Source: Terasakiella brassicae
GTDB lineage: Bacteria; Pseudomonadota; Alphaproteobacteria; Rhodospirillales; Terasakiellaceae
Direction of reading: 5' to 3'
DNA length: 64,000 nt
NCBI RefSeq assembly: GCF_014641495.1
Contig: NZ_BMHV01000016.1
Location: 22,556-86,555, forward strand
Part shown: in pieces, positions 54,094 through 63,989 of the stretch
How the letters are laid out: every line of letters starts with the position of its first letter
How positions within the stretch are numbered: position 1 is the first letter of the stretch
The notes under the pieces: model-generated
Databases searched by the model: none
What the model saw: only the letters and a program-made list of their open reading frames with translations
Told to the model about the DNA's origin: nothing
Program-made: the position numbers and the translations under genes

Positions 54094-54438
54094 TTAGAAA
54101 GTCTGTTTCGGCATCCGATTATAGCTCTTCATAAACCGTTGGTAGTTTTTTCTATAAATCAAATACTTGCGCAGCTTGAAAAAACTGAAAATCGCCATCA
54201 CAGAAACCGTAAATACAATAAGGAATCCACCGAAAGCGATAGCCATGAACCACTGTTCCCAATCAGGGTATAAAACATTTAAGAGGGGCAGAAGGGCCAG
54301 ATATAGCAAGAATGCCCCAACTGTTATCCCCGCATAAACAAGTGATTTCACATGATACGCTATTTTTCTACCGATAAACTCCCCTTCTTGTTTTGCAAAA
54401 ATCAAACGTAAATTGTCGTCCCGTACATCAGCGTTCAT
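54094..54438 (-). CDS. Small membrane protein of unknown function
   Basis: The 114 residues have two clear membrane helices (about 33-55 and 63-85) with a short loop (YPDWEQW) between. The N-terminal 30 residues and the C-terminal tail (RKNYQRFMKSYNRMP) are charged and cytoplasmic or periplasmic. I do not recognise the family. It is a single gene beside the ATPase and may be unrelated to it. Confidence 0.55.
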   Translation of the reverse strand: MNADVRDDNLRLIFAKQEGEFIGRKIAYHVKSLVYAGITVGAFLLYLALLPLLNVLYPDWEQWFMAIAFGGFLIVFTVSVMAIFSFFKLRKYLIYRKNYQRFMKSYNRMPKQTF

Positions 54439-54538
54439 CCATAAACCTTTTCAACAGTCATCTGAATGAGGATATGGACGAATGAGGCGCTTTTTTATAT
54501 TTCTTTGACGCCTTAATCGTTAATCAAAAAAACATCGG

Positions 54539-54622
54539 CCCGCACCTGATGCGGGATCCATTTCAAATCAATGGGTTATATACTTCTCATTTCATACAAA
54601 TGGGTCCCCGTTTTCACGGGGA
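54539..54622. repeat. Composite palindromic repeat pair
   Basis: CCCGCA-CCTGA-TGCGGG (54539-54555) and TCCCCGT-TTTC-ACGGGGA (54605-54622) are two perfect hairpins about 50 bases apart, the second followed by TGACGG. The second shares the CCCCG...CGGGGATGAC core with the repeat at 23310. They resemble alphaproteobacterial intergenic palindromes. Confidence 0.65.
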
Positions 54623-54665
54623 TGACGGTGTTTCGCCGCGCGCCGGGTCGCCTTTTGCGAGAATG

Positions 54666-54743
54666 TCCGATTGCATCAAGAAACAATTGGTGCTTATCCC
54701 CAAAACAATCGTACAGTGAGCCCGGTTTCAACCCCGTTGCATT
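54666..54743 (-). pseudogene. TetR-family helix-turn-helix relic
   Basis: The minus-strand frame reads [20 protein letters not shown] followed by FLDAIG, which fits the recognition helix and turn of TetR proteins (compare GVSKGSLYxxFGDKxxLFLAAL). Nothing recognisable as the rest of a TetR gene lies on either side; downstream the frame runs into the palindromic repeat. It looks like the remnant of a deleted regulator. Confidence 0.5.
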
Positions 54744-54813
54744 CTGCGCTTGGCTTCTTTTTGCGAAATGGTTTAAAACAACAAGAAGAAGCCAATCATA
54801 TGAGTGTAAGCCC

Positions 54814-55554
54814 ATGTCTTTACCCAAAAATCCCGTTGTGATCATCCCTGCGCGTATGGCATCTGAACGCCTGCCCGGCAAACCGTTGGCCGATATTCAT
54901 GGCGACCCCATGATTGTTCATGTTTGGCGCCGTGCGATGGAGGCCAAAATCGGTCCCGTTTTTGTCGCCTGTGCGGAAAAAGAAATTGCCGATGCTGTTA
55001 TTGCAGCCGGGGGACATGCGGTTTTAACCCGCCCGGACCATCCCAGCGGGTCTGACCGGGTGTACGAAGCGGTTCAAGCCATCGACCCCGAGGCAAAATA
55101 TGATGCCATCGTTAATGTCCAAGGCGACTTGCCGACACTGGACCCTGAAATTGTCCGTAAAGTTTTCGCCCCATTGGGTAAAGAGGTTGTCGATATTTCC
55201 ACACTTGCCGTGGAAATCAGTGAAGAATCGGAAAAGACCAATCCCAATGTTGTCAAAGCCGTGGTCGGGTTTGAAGACGGCGCAAACGTAGGGCACGGGC
55301 TTTATTTCACCCGCGCCACCGCGCCTTACGGCAACGGCCCGCTTTACCATCATATCGGGCTTTACGCCTTTCGCCGGAATGCTTTGCAGCGTTTTGTCCA
55401 TCTCGCCCCCGGTGTGCTGGAACAACGCGAAAAACTGGAACAGCTGCGTGCGCTTGAAAATGGCATGCGCATTGATGTCGCCCTCGTTGACACCGTCCCC
55501 TTGGGCGTTGATACTCCCGAGGATTTAGAACGCGCACGCGATGCGCTTAAATAA
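54814..55554 (+). CDS. kdsB: 3-deoxy-manno-octulosonate cytidylyltransferase
   Basis: The 246 residues match Kds[21 protein letters not shown] near the start, [32 protein letters not shown], and the end [14 protein letters not shown]. It activates KDO as CMP-KDO for lipopolysaccharide. The frame stays open to 54571, but that upstream part is repeat and relic sequence, so the ATG at 54814 is the start. Its ribosome-binding site is poor. pheA follows 21 bases downstream. hldD at the window start serves the same LPS core pathway. Confidence 0.93.
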   Translation: MSLPKNPVVIIPARMASERLPGKPLADIHGDPMIVHVWRRAMEAKIGPVFVACAEKEIADAVIAAGGHAVLTRPDHPSGSDRVYEAVQAIDPEAKYDAIVNVQGDLPTLDPEIVRKVFAPLGKEVVDISTLAVEISEESEKTNPNVVKAVVGFEDGANVGHGLYFTRATAPYGNGPLYHHIGLYAFRRNALQRFVHLAPGVLEQREKLEQLRALENGMRIDVALVDTVPLGVDTPEDLERARDALK

Positions 55555-55575
55555 GAAATAGGTAGAGAAAAACAA

Positions 55576-56457
55576 ATGTCTGATTTGTCCCGCCCGGTTG
55601 ATCCGGCCAAAATTATCGCCTTTCAGGGCGAACATGGTGCTTATTCGGATTTGGCATGCCGCATGTCACGCCCCGAAATGACAACAATGCCGTGTCGGAC
55701 ATTTGAAGATGCCTTTAGTGCGGTACGTGACGGTAAAGCCGGGCTCGCCATGATCCCGATTGAAAATTCGGTTGCCGGACGGGTTGCCGATATCCATCAT
55801 CTACTGCCGGAATCGGGCTTGCATATCATCGGGGAACATTATCAACGCATTAACCATCACCTGCTGGCTGTTCCCGGTACAAAACTGGAAGACGTCACCG
55901 AAGTTTACAGTCATGTGCATGCGCTGAACCAATGCCGTGATTTCTTAAAAGAACATAAAATCACGCCCATCGTCGCCGTTGATACTGCCGGGTCCGCCAA
56001 AGAAATTGCAAAATCCGGCGACACCACCCGCGCGGTTATTGCCTCTGAACTGGCCGGTGAAATTTACGGGCTGACCTCGTTGGCGGCTGATATTGAAGAT
56101 GCTGAACATAACACCACCCGTTTTGTCGTGATGTCCAAAGATGCAATTGTCCCGCATCCAAAGGCCGGTATGTCTGTGACTTCTTTTGTCTTTCGGGTTC
56201 GCAACGTCCCTGCTGCCCTGTTCAAAGCCTTGGGCGGATTTGCCACCAACGGCGTCAATATTACCAAGCTGGAAAGCTATATTGTGGACGGCAGTTTTGT
56301 TGCCGCTCAATTCTACGCCGATTGCGAAGGCCACCCTGATAACCGCAATCTGCGCCTTGCCCTGGAAGAACTCGAATTCTTCACCCAAACGGTCAAAATT
56401 CTCGGTGTTTATCCGCCGCACCCTTACCGTTTACAGCAAAAAATAACCGATGAATAA
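55576..56457 (+). CDS. pheA: Prephenate dehydratase
   Basis: The 293 residues have a prephenate dehydratase domain: AFQGEHGAYSDLACR, IPIENSVAGRVADIHHLL, NTTRFVVMS with the catalytic TRF, and a C-terminal ACT domain with GVNITKLESYIVDGSF. The usual ESRP of the Phe-binding ACT site reads ESYI, as in several alphaproteobacteria. The enzyme makes phenylpyruvate for Phe synthesis. It lacks the chorismate mutase domain of the Escherichia coli PheA; a separate mutase is at 28810. It follows kdsB closely and is probably co-transcribed. Confidence 0.93.
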   Translation: MSDLSRPVDPAKIIAFQGEHGAYSDLACRMSRPEMTTMPCRTFEDAFSAVRDGKAGLAMIPIENSVAGRVADIHHLLPESGLHIIGEHYQRINHHLLAVPGTKLEDVTEVYSHVHALNQCRDFLKEHKITPIVAVDTAGSAKEIAKSGDTTRAVIASELAGEIYGLTSLAADIEDAEHNTTRFVVMSKDAIVPHPKAGMSVTSFVFRVRNVPAALFKALGGFATNGVNITKLESYIVDGSFVAAQFYADCEGHPDNRNLRLALEELEFFTQTVKILGVYPPHPYRLQQKITDE

Positions 56458-56482
56458 AGAAAAACCCGGATCAAACCGGGTT
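56457..56482 (-). terminator. Terminator of the GGDEF/EAL gene
   Basis: AACCCGG (56463-56469) pairs exactly with CCGGGTT (56476-56482). On the minus strand the stem is followed by a T-rich run. It overlaps the stop codon of the GGDEF/EAL gene. Confidence 0.7.
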
Positions 56483-59304
56483 CAGGCCGATAATTTTTTC
56501 TGTTTCAAAGACAGCAAAAGGTCTTCCAGCGCAAGAGGTTTGCTGTAATAGAAGCCCTGTATAAGGTCGCATTGGCGTTCTTTTAGATATTCGGCCTGTC
56601 CGGCATTTTCCACACCTTCGGCCACGACTTTCAGGTTCATGCTTTTTGCCATTGAAAGAATGGCTTGGGTCAAGGCGGCATCTTCGTTGTCGCTGAGGAT
56701 ATCGCAGATAAAAGAGCGATCGATTTTTAAGGTGGTGATCGGGAAACGTTTGAGATAACTGAGAGACGAATATCCTGTTCCGAAATCGTCAATGGAGAGA
56801 AGAACGCCGAGATCACGCAGTTTGCGTAAAGTTTTTAAAATCTCGTTTTCGTCTTCGACCAACAGGCTTTCGGTGATTTCCAGTGTCAGTTTACTGGCGG
56901 GAAGGCCGCTTTCTTTCAGAACATCTTTCACCAGCCCATAGATATCGCTGCGCATAAACTGGCGCGAAGACAGATTGACACTGACCCCGACATTTAAACC
57001 TTCTTCCTGTTGCCAATGGGCGGCATCTGCGCAGGCTTGACGTAAAATCCATTCCCCCATCGGGACGATCAGGCCGGTATCTTCGGCGGCGGGAATAAAT
57101 TTTTCTGGCGAGATCAACCCTTTTTCCGGGTCATTCCAACGCACCAAGGCTTCGGTTGACACAACGGTCTGGGTGTGGGGATCGACAATCGGCTGGTAAT
57201 GTAACAGGAAGTGTTTTTTCTCCAGTGCCTTGTGCAGGGCGACTTCCAGTGTGTGACGTTCCTGTGCGCGACTGTTCATTTCCGGTGTGAAGAATGAATA
57301 GGTATTGCGCCCCATCTCTTTGGCCTTGAACATGGCGGCATCGGCGTTTTTCAGCAGGTTTTCACCGCTTTGAGCATCGTCGGGAAAGAAGGTCGCGCCA
57401 ACAGAGGCAGAAGTATAAGCGGTATTGCCATCCAGAACATAGGGCAGACTGATACATTCCAGCAGGCGGGTCAACAGGTGTTGCAGATCCGGGTCATAGT
57501 TGGCTTCGTTAATGATAATCACGAATTCATCCCCGCTCAGACGCGCGATGGTGTCGCTTTCACGGAAAAGAGAACGCAGGCGTTGTGCAACCTGATGCAA
57601 CAATTCATCCCCCAGCAGGTGTCCAAGCGTATCGTTGATATGTTTGAAATTGTCCAGATCAAGGAAAAGCAGGGCGAGGCGGTCCTTACTGCGCCGGGCC
57701 ATATTGATGGCGTGGTTCAGGCGTTCCTTGAACAGATTGCGGTTGGGTAAATCGGTCAGGGAGTCGTAATTGGCCTGATAATGAATGCGTTCTTCCGATT
57801 TTTTCCGGCTGGTGATGTCGGTAAAGAGCGAAACACGTTGCAAAACCTCGCCATCGTCATCATAGATTGTCGAAATGGACAGCCATTCTGGATAAATCTC
57901 GCCGCTTTTGCGCCGGTTCCAGATTTCGCCCTGCCATGTTCCGGTATTTTGCAGGTCGAGATACATTTTCTTGTAATAGGCCGCATTATGGTGACCGGAG
58001 CTAAGGAGGGTCGGGGAATGACCGAGGACTTCGCGTTCCGGGTAGCCGGTGATCTTGCTGAAGGCCGGGTTTACCATTTGAATGATATCGTCTTTGTCGG
58101 TGACCATCATGGCTTCGCTGGCGGTTTGGAAAACGGTTGCCGCCAGTTGCAATTGATCCTGTGCACGTTTTTGTTCGGTTAAATCAACACGCACAACAGC
58201 ATAACCGCCTTGGTGCATATGGGTATTGGCGCTTAGCATCCAGTTGCCGTCGCAGGTCAGGTCCAATGTACTGCCGTCTTTCTGTAACTCGCTTTGCAAC
58301 AGGAAACCGACTTCTTTTTGAGTGTCTTCAAATTCCTGCCAGCTCATTCCCTTATAAAGTCGATTTTCCAAGGGGTCGTGCAACCGGGCAAAGGTTGAAT
58401 TCCAGAAAACAAGCTTCTGGTCGGGGCCAAAAAAGGCAAAGCCTTCGGACATGCTGTCGACGGCATCTTCAAATAACTGAGCGGCTTCTTGTGCGCGGTG
58501 GCGTTCTTTTGTCCAGCGGACAATCATATAGGCCAGCGCAATGAAAATGATAACAGCCACAGCAAACAGAATATAACGATATCCATTGGACAGATTTTGC
58601 CGCTGGGTTTGAACGGCGTACAAATGAGAGACAAATTCATTGATTGCCTCCTGACTTTCGTTAGCGAGCACGTTATTGAGTATAGCGGAAATATCCTGCG
58701 TCAGCTCAAAGCTGCGTTGCAGGTGATGGGCGACAATTTGAAAGGCATGTTCGCGGTCAAGCGTTTCTGTAAGTTGGTTCAATATGTCTTGTGTCGCCTG
58801 AAGGCGCTGGCGGGTGGGAAAGAGCTGAAAAGCCTGCAATTCCGTCATGGCATGCAGGGACTTGAGCGCAATTTCGCCGGATTGCTTATCCACATTCATG
58901 CCAAGATATTTGAGCAGGAAATTGCTTGAATTGCGAGCAAGGGCAACTTTGTCTTTCAGACGTTCAAGCTGATCAATGCGTTGATCAATCACCGCTTCCA
59001 GCTTGGTGAACCGTTGTGTTAATTGTGATGGTAAGCGTTGGACAGATTGTTGCAAGGATTGACGTACATCGGATAACTGGCGGACCGTTTGCACGATATG
59101 ATCGAAATGCACAAGCCGAAAACTGGCGGCTTTCAAGGCATGTTCGTTCAGTTGGGTATCCAGTTGCTTGACCTGCAAGGCCTGTTGCATGGTTTGCGAT
59201 AAATGCGCAATTTCATCGGCATCGGATTTGAAGAACTGGAAAATTGTAGCGATAACAATTCCGAGAATGATAAACAATAAACCAATGGCATTGGAGCGTT
59301 TCAT
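56482..59304 (-). CDS. Membrane-bound GGDEF/EAL protein with PAS domains
   Basis: From the ATG at 59304, preceded by GAGGAAA, the protein has 940 residues. It has a membrane helix (about 6-24), a helical periplasmic domain (about 25-240) and a second helix (about 242-263). Two PAS domains (about 275-510), GGDEF and EAL follow. The cyclase signature is RLSGDEFVIII (SGDEF). The phosphodiesterase shows EALVRWND, the metal-binding ITESLL and DDFGTGYSSL. It should make and/or break cyclic di-GMP in response to periplasmic and cytoplasmic signals. Which activity dominates cannot be told. The longer frame from 59439 is not supported. Confidence 0.9.
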   Translation of the reverse strand: MKRSNAIGLLFIILGIVIATIFQFFKSDADEIAHLSQTMQQALQVKQLDTQLNEHALKAASFRLVHFDHIVQTVRQLSDVRQSLQQSVQRLPSQLTQRFTKLEAVIDQRIDQLERLKDKVALARNSSNFLLKYLGMNVDKQSGEIALKSLHAMTELQAFQLFPTRQRLQATQDILNQLTETLDREHAFQIVAHHLQRSFELTQDISAILNNVLANESQEAINEFVSHLYAVQTQRQNLSNGYRYILFAVAVIIFIALAYMIVRWTKERHRAQEAAQLFEDAVDSMSEGFAFFGPDQKLVFWNSTFARLHDPLENRLYKGMSWQEFEDTQKEVGFLLQSELQKDGSTLDLTCDGNWMLSANTHMHQGGYAVVRVDLTEQKRAQDQLQLAATVFQTASEAMMVTDKDDIIQMVNPAFSKITGYPEREVLGHSPTLLSSGHHNAAYYKKMYLDLQNTGTWQGEIWNRRKSGEIYPEWLSISTIYDDDGEVLQRVSLFTDITSRKKSEERIHYQANYDSLTDLPNRNLFKERLNHAINMARRSKDRLALLFLDLDNFKHINDTLGHLLGDELLHQVAQRLRSLFRESDTIARLSGDEFVIIINEANYDPDLQHLLTRLLECISLPYVLDGNTAYTSASVGATFFPDDAQSGENLLKNADAAMFKAKEMGRNTYSFFTPEMNSRAQERHTLEVALHKALEKKHFLLHYQPIVDPHTQTVVSTEALVRWNDPEKGLISPEKFIPAAEDTGLIVPMGEWILRQACADAAHWQQEEGLNVGVSVNLSSRQFMRSDIYGLVKDVLKESGLPASKLTLEITESLLVEDENEILKTLRKLRDLGVLLSIDDFGTGYSSLSYLKRFPITTLKIDRSFICDILSDNEDAALTQAILSMAKSMNLKVVAEGVENAGQAEYLKERQCDLIQGFYYSKPLALEDLLLSLKQKKLSA

Positions 59305-59663
59305 TGTGTTTCCTCGTAAAGGAAACATGCGCTGAACGAGCCCGGCAAAATCGCTCCTTCTTCGTGCGCAAAAGAAACGCCTACTGGCAATGCATTTTTT
59401 ACGGGCATTACCGTACGGGACAATAGAACAAGCAGGCATGCGCTTTTTAAAAGCGGTACGCGTTTCATTGGCGACTCGTCGTTATTATATCAAATGTTCA
59501 TCCTTTGTGATGAAAACCACGACTAAAGAAGTAGTATTCAAACCCAAAAGACAACCATTACTTATTTTTCGCGCAATTTAAGAAAAAAAACAGCACAAAT
59601 CAACCGGCACGTAAGGACGGTGATGATTAAGATTAAATAAATGACCCTTTTGGGGATGCGGAT
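59305..59663. other. Gap between GGDEF/EAL gene and purD
   Basis: These 359 bases hold the upstream region of the GGDEF/EAL gene and the downstream end of purD. I see no intact gene. A weak GACCC..GGGG hairpin near 59642 may end purD. Confidence 0.5.
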
Positions 59664-60947
59664 TTATTTTTGGTCTTCGCGGGCAACGGCGCGCCAGCCG
59701 ATATCACGCCGGCAAAAGCCCTTTTCCCAATCAATCGCATCAACGGCTTTATAGGTTGTTGCCTGTGCCTCGCGTACGGTTTGACCGCGTCCCGTTACCC
59801 CCAGAACACGCCCGCCGGTTGCTAGTATTTTACCGTCATCGGCTTTGGTTCCGGCATGAAAGACAAAGGCATTTTCGATTGTATTAGCCTGATTTATATT
59901 TTTGATCTCGGTGCCTTTTTCATAAGAACCCGGATAGCCTTGCGCCGCCATCACAACGACCATTGCGGTTTCGTCATGCCAGTCCAGTTGAATGTCATCC
60001 AATTTCCCTTGGGCGGCGGCATCCAAAGCTTCCAACACATCGGATTTCCAACGCATCATAAGGACCTGACATTCCGGGTCACCGAAACGGATATTATATT
60101 CCAGAACCGTCGGTACGCCGTCTTTGACCATCAAGCCACAGAACAGGACACCTTTATAAGGGCAGCCTTCTTTGGCCATTGTTTTAATCAGCGGCGTAAT
60201 GGCGGTTTCCATGATTTTATCGCAAATTTCAGGTGTTGCAATCGGGGTCGGGGAATAAGCCCCCATGCCGCCTGTATTGGGGCCCTTATCCCCGTCATAA
60301 GCGGCCTTGTGATCTTGGGCAGCGGCCAAAGGTAGGGCGCGTTCGCCATCGATTAGGGCAAAGAAACTGCATTCTTCGCCTTCCAGAAAATCTTCGACGA
60401 CAATTTCGTTACCAGCATCGCCAAAGATTTTATCGCCCATCATGTCATCAACGGCTTTTTCAGCCTCGCCAACCGTTTGGCAAATAATCACACCTTTCCC
60501 GGCTGCCAGTCCGTCGGTTTTTACAACGATGGGGGCACCGTTTTCACGGATGAAGGATTTTGCCGCTTCTGCCTCTGTGAAACGACCATATGCGGCGGTG
60601 GGGACACCGGCTTTGGCGCACATGTCTTTCATGAATCCCTTGGAGCCTTCCAGCACGGAAGCAGCAGCACTGGGGCCAAAAGCGCGAATGCCGGCTTCTT
60701 CCAGTTTATCAACAAGGCCGAGAACCAAGGGGGCTTCGGGACCGACAACCACAAGGTCAATTGCATTATCCTTGGCAAACGTGACCAGCGCGTCAATATC
60801 TTCCCCGCCAATGGCGACACATTCGGCAACCTCTGCAATACCCGCATTGCCCGGTGCACAAAAGAGTTTGGACAGTTTGGAGGACTTGGCAATGGCCCAA
60901 CACAAAGCATGTTCACGACCACCGGAACCAACGACGAGTACTTTCAT
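59664..60947 (-). CDS. purD: Phosphoribosylamine-glycine ligase
   Basis: The 427 residues match PurD: VVGSGGREHALCWAIAKS at the start, GLAAGKGVIICQTVGEAE and the ATP-grasp body with EDFLEGEECSFFALIDGE. Then VLEYNIRFGDPECQ and a C-terminal domain. It makes glycinamide ribonucleotide in purine synthesis. It diverges from xseA across 68 bases. Length is normal. Confidence 0.96.
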   Translation of the reverse strand: MKVLVVGSGGREHALCWAIAKSSKLSKLFCAPGNAGIAEVAECVAIGGEDIDALVTFAKDNAIDLVVVGPEAPLVLGLVDKLEEAGIRAFGPSAAASVLEGSKGFMKDMCAKAGVPTAAYGRFTEAEAAKSFIRENGAPIVVKTDGLAAGKGVIICQTVGEAEKAVDDMMGDKIFGDAGNEIVVEDFLEGEECSFFALIDGERALPLAAAQDHKAAYDGDKGPNTGGMGAYSPTPIATPEICDKIMETAITPLIKTMAKEGCPYKGVLFCGLMVKDGVPTVLEYNIRFGDPECQVLMMRWKSDVLEALDAAAQGKLDDIQLDWHDETAMVVVMAAQGYPGSYEKGTEIKNINQANTIENAFVFHAGTKADDGKILATGGRVLGVTGRGQTVREAQATTYKAVDAIDWEKGFCRRDIGWRAVAREDQK

Positions 60948-61015
60948 AGCGACTTCCCACCTTCAATATGGATTTGCTGTTCACAAGTTGATCGTCTTGT
61001 ACCATATTACCCCCC

Positions 61016-62563
61016 ATGACTGACAACCCTTTTGCAGATGCTTTTGACACACCCGCTGAACATAATCAGCCGGTTTTCAGTGTCTCTGAACTTTCCGGCG
61101 CCTTAAAGCGGACGGTGGAAGATGCCTTTTCGCTGGTGCGTGTACGCGGTGAAATCAGTGGATTTAAACGCGCGGCCTCCGGTCATCTTTATCTGGCGCT
61201 CAAGGATGAAAATGCGGTGATGGATGCGGTGTGCTGGAAAGGTGTGGCGGCCAAGCTGGATTTGCGCCCGCAAGACGGGATGGAAGTGGTTTGTAAAGGG
61301 CGCCTGACCACGTATCCGGGGCGTTCCAAATACCAGATGGTGATCGAATCGATGGAATTGGCAGGCGAAGGCGCGTTGCTGAAACTGTTGGAAGATTTAA
61401 AACGCAAACTGGCAGCCGAAGGATTATTCGCCCCGGAACGCAAAAAGAAATTGCCGTTTTTGCCCAAAACCATCGGGATTGTGACCTCGCCGACCGGGGC
61501 GGTGATTCGCGATATCATGCATCGATTAAATGATCGTTTCCCCCGTCATGTTTTGTTATGGCCCTGTCTGGTGCAAGGCAAGGGGGCAGCCGATCAGATT
61601 GCCAAGGCCATTCGTGGATTCAACGCGTTGGATGGATCAAACGGTATCCCCCGACCAGACCTGTTAATCGTTGCGCGTGGCGGTGGATCATTAGAAGACC
61701 TTTGGTCCTTTAATGAAGAAATTGTTGTGCGTGCAGCGGCCGAAAGCGACATTCCGTTAATCTCGGCTGTGGGGCATGAAACCGATACGACCTTGATTGA
61801 TTATGCCTCTGATCAACGTGCACCGACGCCAACAGCCGCAGCTGAGATTGCCGTACCGGTCCGCCGGGAATTATTGGCACAAGTAATGGACGATGCCGCC
61901 CGTCTGGAAAGCGCGATTACCCGAAATCTGGAAGATCGCCGCCTGCGTGTGGTCAGTGCAGGACGGGCCATCCCCAACCCACAGCGTCTTGTGGATGATA
62001 TGACGCAACGACTGGATGACCGGGTGGAACGCCTTGCCAATTCGATGGAGAATTACTTGCAGCGGCATGGCATGCGGGTGGATCAATTGGCCTCTAAAAT
62101 CCCGCAACCGCATCAGCAATTGCAAAATGCACAAGATCGTTTGAGTGCGCGCACACAGGCGTTGATGTCGGGATATCAATCTTTTTTACAGAAAAAACAC
62201 AGCCAATATGATCGCACAAGTGCCTTGGTACGCCGCAAAGCCGTGGATGACGGGATTGATCGTGCGCAGCAGAAACTGGTCAGCTTGTCGGCGTTATTGG
62301 AGAGCTATTCCTACAAAAGCGTTCTGGACCGTGGCTTTGCCCTTGTTACCGATACGGCGGGTAATGCCGTGACCTCTGCCAAAGGATTGGAAAACGGACA
62401 AGGTCTTGCCATTCAATTTGGCGGCAATGAACATGTTGATGTGGTGGTGGCCCAAGACGGTGAAACCCCGTCCCCATCCGCCCCGCCGGTTGCGACCAAA
62501 CCTAAACCCAAGCCAAAAGCCCAACTGCCCAAAAGCCCACCGAAACAAGGAAGCCTGTTTTAA
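61016..62563 (+). CDS. xseA: Exodeoxyribonuclease VII large subunit
   Basis: The 515 residues have an N-terminal OB fold (FSVSELSGALKRTVEDAF, VRGEISGFKRAASGHLYLAL), the catalytic core (PKTIGIVTSPTGAVIRDI, ARGGGSLEDLWSFNEE and SAVGHETDTTLIDYASDQRA), a coiled-coil region and a Pro/Lys-rich tail. It degrades single-stranded DNA ends with XseB. The TAA stop shares one base with the next ATG. xseB is not in the window. Confidence 0.95.
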   Translation: MTDNPFADAFDTPAEHNQPVFSVSELSGALKRTVEDAFSLVRVRGEISGFKRAASGHLYLALKDENAVMDAVCWKGVAAKLDLRPQDGMEVVCKGRLTTYPGRSKYQMVIESMELAGEGALLKLLEDLKRKLAAEGLFAPERKKKLPFLPKTIGIVTSPTGAVIRDIMHRLNDRFPRHVLLWPCLVQGKGAADQIAKAIRGFNALDGSNGIPRPDLLIVARGGGSLEDLWSFNEEIVVRAAAESDIPLISAVGHETDTTLIDYASDQRAPTPTAAAEIAVPVRRELLAQVMDDAARLESAITRNLEDRRLRVVSAGRAIPNPQRLVDDMTQRLDDRVERLANSMENYLQRHGMRVDQLASKIPQPHQQLQNAQDRLSARTQALMSGYQSFLQKKHSQYDRTSALVRRKAVDDGIDRAQQKLVSLSALLESYSYKSVLDRGFALVTDTAGNAVTSAKGLENGQGLAIQFGGNEHVDVVVAQDGETPSPSAPPVATKPKPKPKAQLPKSPPKQGSLF

Positions 62564-63384
62564 TGCCTTTGATGTCTCGTATCCGATTGTGTGTCCTTCT
62601 GTTGAGTCTCAGTTTTTTGCTGGCGGTGAGTGCGCAAGCGGCGACCTATTCCCTGAACGGGGCATTTAAACAAGGGGGATTGGTTTTTGGAACCGTGACA
62701 CCGGGTAGTCTTGTCAGTCTGGATGCTACAGATATTGCGGTTTCCAAGGAGGGTTTGTTTCTGTTGGGATTTGGCCGGGATCATGGGGTAAAAAGCCATT
62801 TGATGATTACCTATCCCGATGGTCAGCAAGTCAGCGAAACGCTTAAAATTGCCAAACAGAATTTTAAAATACAACGTATTGACGGTTTGCCGAAAAAGAA
62901 AGTGACCCCTAACCCCGAAGCCGTCAAACGCATTCGTGCCGATAATGCAGCAGTTGGGCGGACGCGTCAGGTTTTCACAGCGCAAACATGGTTTGCCTCC
63001 GGTTTTATGCAGCCGGTTGAGGGGCGTATCTCCGGTGTGTTTGGGTCTCAGCGGATTTTAAACGGGAAGCCGCGTAGCCCGCACAAGGGATTGGATATTG
63101 CGGCCCCCAAAGGGACCCTGATTAAGGCCGATGGTGATGGTGTGATCTCATTGGTGCATCCTGACATGTATCTGATGGGCAAATGTGTGATGATTGATCA
63201 TGGGCACGGTCTGCAATCCATTTATATTCATATGGATGACATTCTGGTGAAAGAAGGCCAGTTCGTAAAAAAAGGTGACCCGGTTGGCAAAGTCGGGATG
63301 ACCGGGCGGGCAACCGGGCCTCATTTGCATTGGGGGGTCAGTCTCAAAGGGATCGCATTGGATCCGCAACTTCTGGTCAAATAA
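62563..63384 (+). CDS. M23 family metallopeptidase
   Basis: The 273 residues begin with a signal peptide ending AQA (about residue 26). The mature part has a beta-rich domain and then a peptidase M23 domain with HKGLDIAA (HxxxD zinc ligands) and HLHWGVS (the HxH). It should cut peptidoglycan cross-links in the periplasm, in cell division or growth. The start overlaps xseA (TAATG), so the two are co-translated, though their functions differ. Confidence 0.9.
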   Translation: MPLMSRIRLCVLLLSLSFLLAVSAQAATYSLNGAFKQGGLVFGTVTPGSLVSLDATDIAVSKEGLFLLGFGRDHGVKSHLMITYPDGQQVSETLKIAKQNFKIQRIDGLPKKKVTPNPEAVKRIRADNAAVGRTRQVFTAQTWFASGFMQPVEGRISGVFGSQRILNGKPRSPHKGLDIAAPKGTLIKADGDGVISLVHPDMYLMGKCVMIDHGHGLQSIYIHMDDILVKEGQFVKKGDPVGKVGMTGRATGPHLHWGVSLKGIALDPQLLVK

Positions 63385-63472
63385 TCGTTCATAACCTGCA
63401 ATTTAAATGCTATAAAATCTATATTAGAATTTAGTGGCGTATCAGCCATTCTATCTGGAGACCTTATTTTCA

Positions 63473-63847
63473 ATGACGAAAATTTTGCTGGTAGATGATG
63501 ATGAACAAATCCGTTTTGCGATGTCTGAAATCTTGGGCAGCCACGGATATCATGTTCGGGTTGCGGAAAATGGCATTCAGGCGGGTCAAATTCTCAATGA
63601 TGAAAACGTCGATGTGGTTTTATTGGATATTTTTATGCCTGAATGTGATGGGTTTGAGACAATCGGCAATATCCGTCAAAACCATCCCGACCTCAAAATT
63701 ATTGCCATGAGCGGTTATGGCGATAGCGAGTTTGAACCCTTGCGTTATGCCAAAACGCTGGGGGCTGATGATGCGCTGGCAAAACCCTTCAGCGCGGAAC
63801 AAATGGTGGAAATGCTGGTCCGTTTTGGCTGTTCGGGAAAGCCTTAA
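63473..63847 (+). CDS. Single-domain response regulator
   Basis: A 124-residue receiver with VDDDEQIR, VVLLDIFMPECDG (phosphorylated Asp near residue 53), KIIAMSGYG and LAKPFSAEQM. It has no output domain. I chose the ATG at 63473, where homology begins, over the longer frame from 63434. It resembles the receiver at 45330 closely, including DIFMP, the IIAMSG/FEPL spacing and the LGA..L.KPF ending, so both come from one subfamily. No kinase gene is adjacent. Confidence 0.87.
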   Translation: MTKILLVDDDEQIRFAMSEILGSHGYHVRVAENGIQAGQILNDENVDVVLLDIFMPECDGFETIGNIRQNHPDLKIIAMSGYGDSEFEPLRYAKTLGADDALAKPFSAEQMVEMLVRFGCSGKP

Positions 63848-63989
63848 AATTCAAGAATGGAACTGTAAAGCGCCAGTATAAGCAACGCGGATTCGGGATA
63901 AGGGATTTATTAAGTTATTGATTCACAAGTATAAGGTGATGGGAGTAGGCTATTTATAGCTACAAAAACGGCCTACAATGGAGGTATCC
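63848..63989 (+). other. Gap before the last gene
   Basis: These 142 bases hold no gene. GGAGG at 63980-63984 precedes the start at 63990. Confidence 0.4.

Larger units (their letters stand above)
54439..54813. other. Degenerate region with repeats and a gene relic
   Basis: This 375-base gap holds no intact gene. It contains two palindromic hairpins (54539-54555 and 54605-54622), a TetR-like relic on the minus strand (54666-54743) and the kdsB upstream region. Confidence 0.6.

Noticed and set aside
54571..54813. Upstream extension of kdsB
   Set aside because: The residues come from the palindromic repeat and relic sequence, and KdsB homology starts at 54814.
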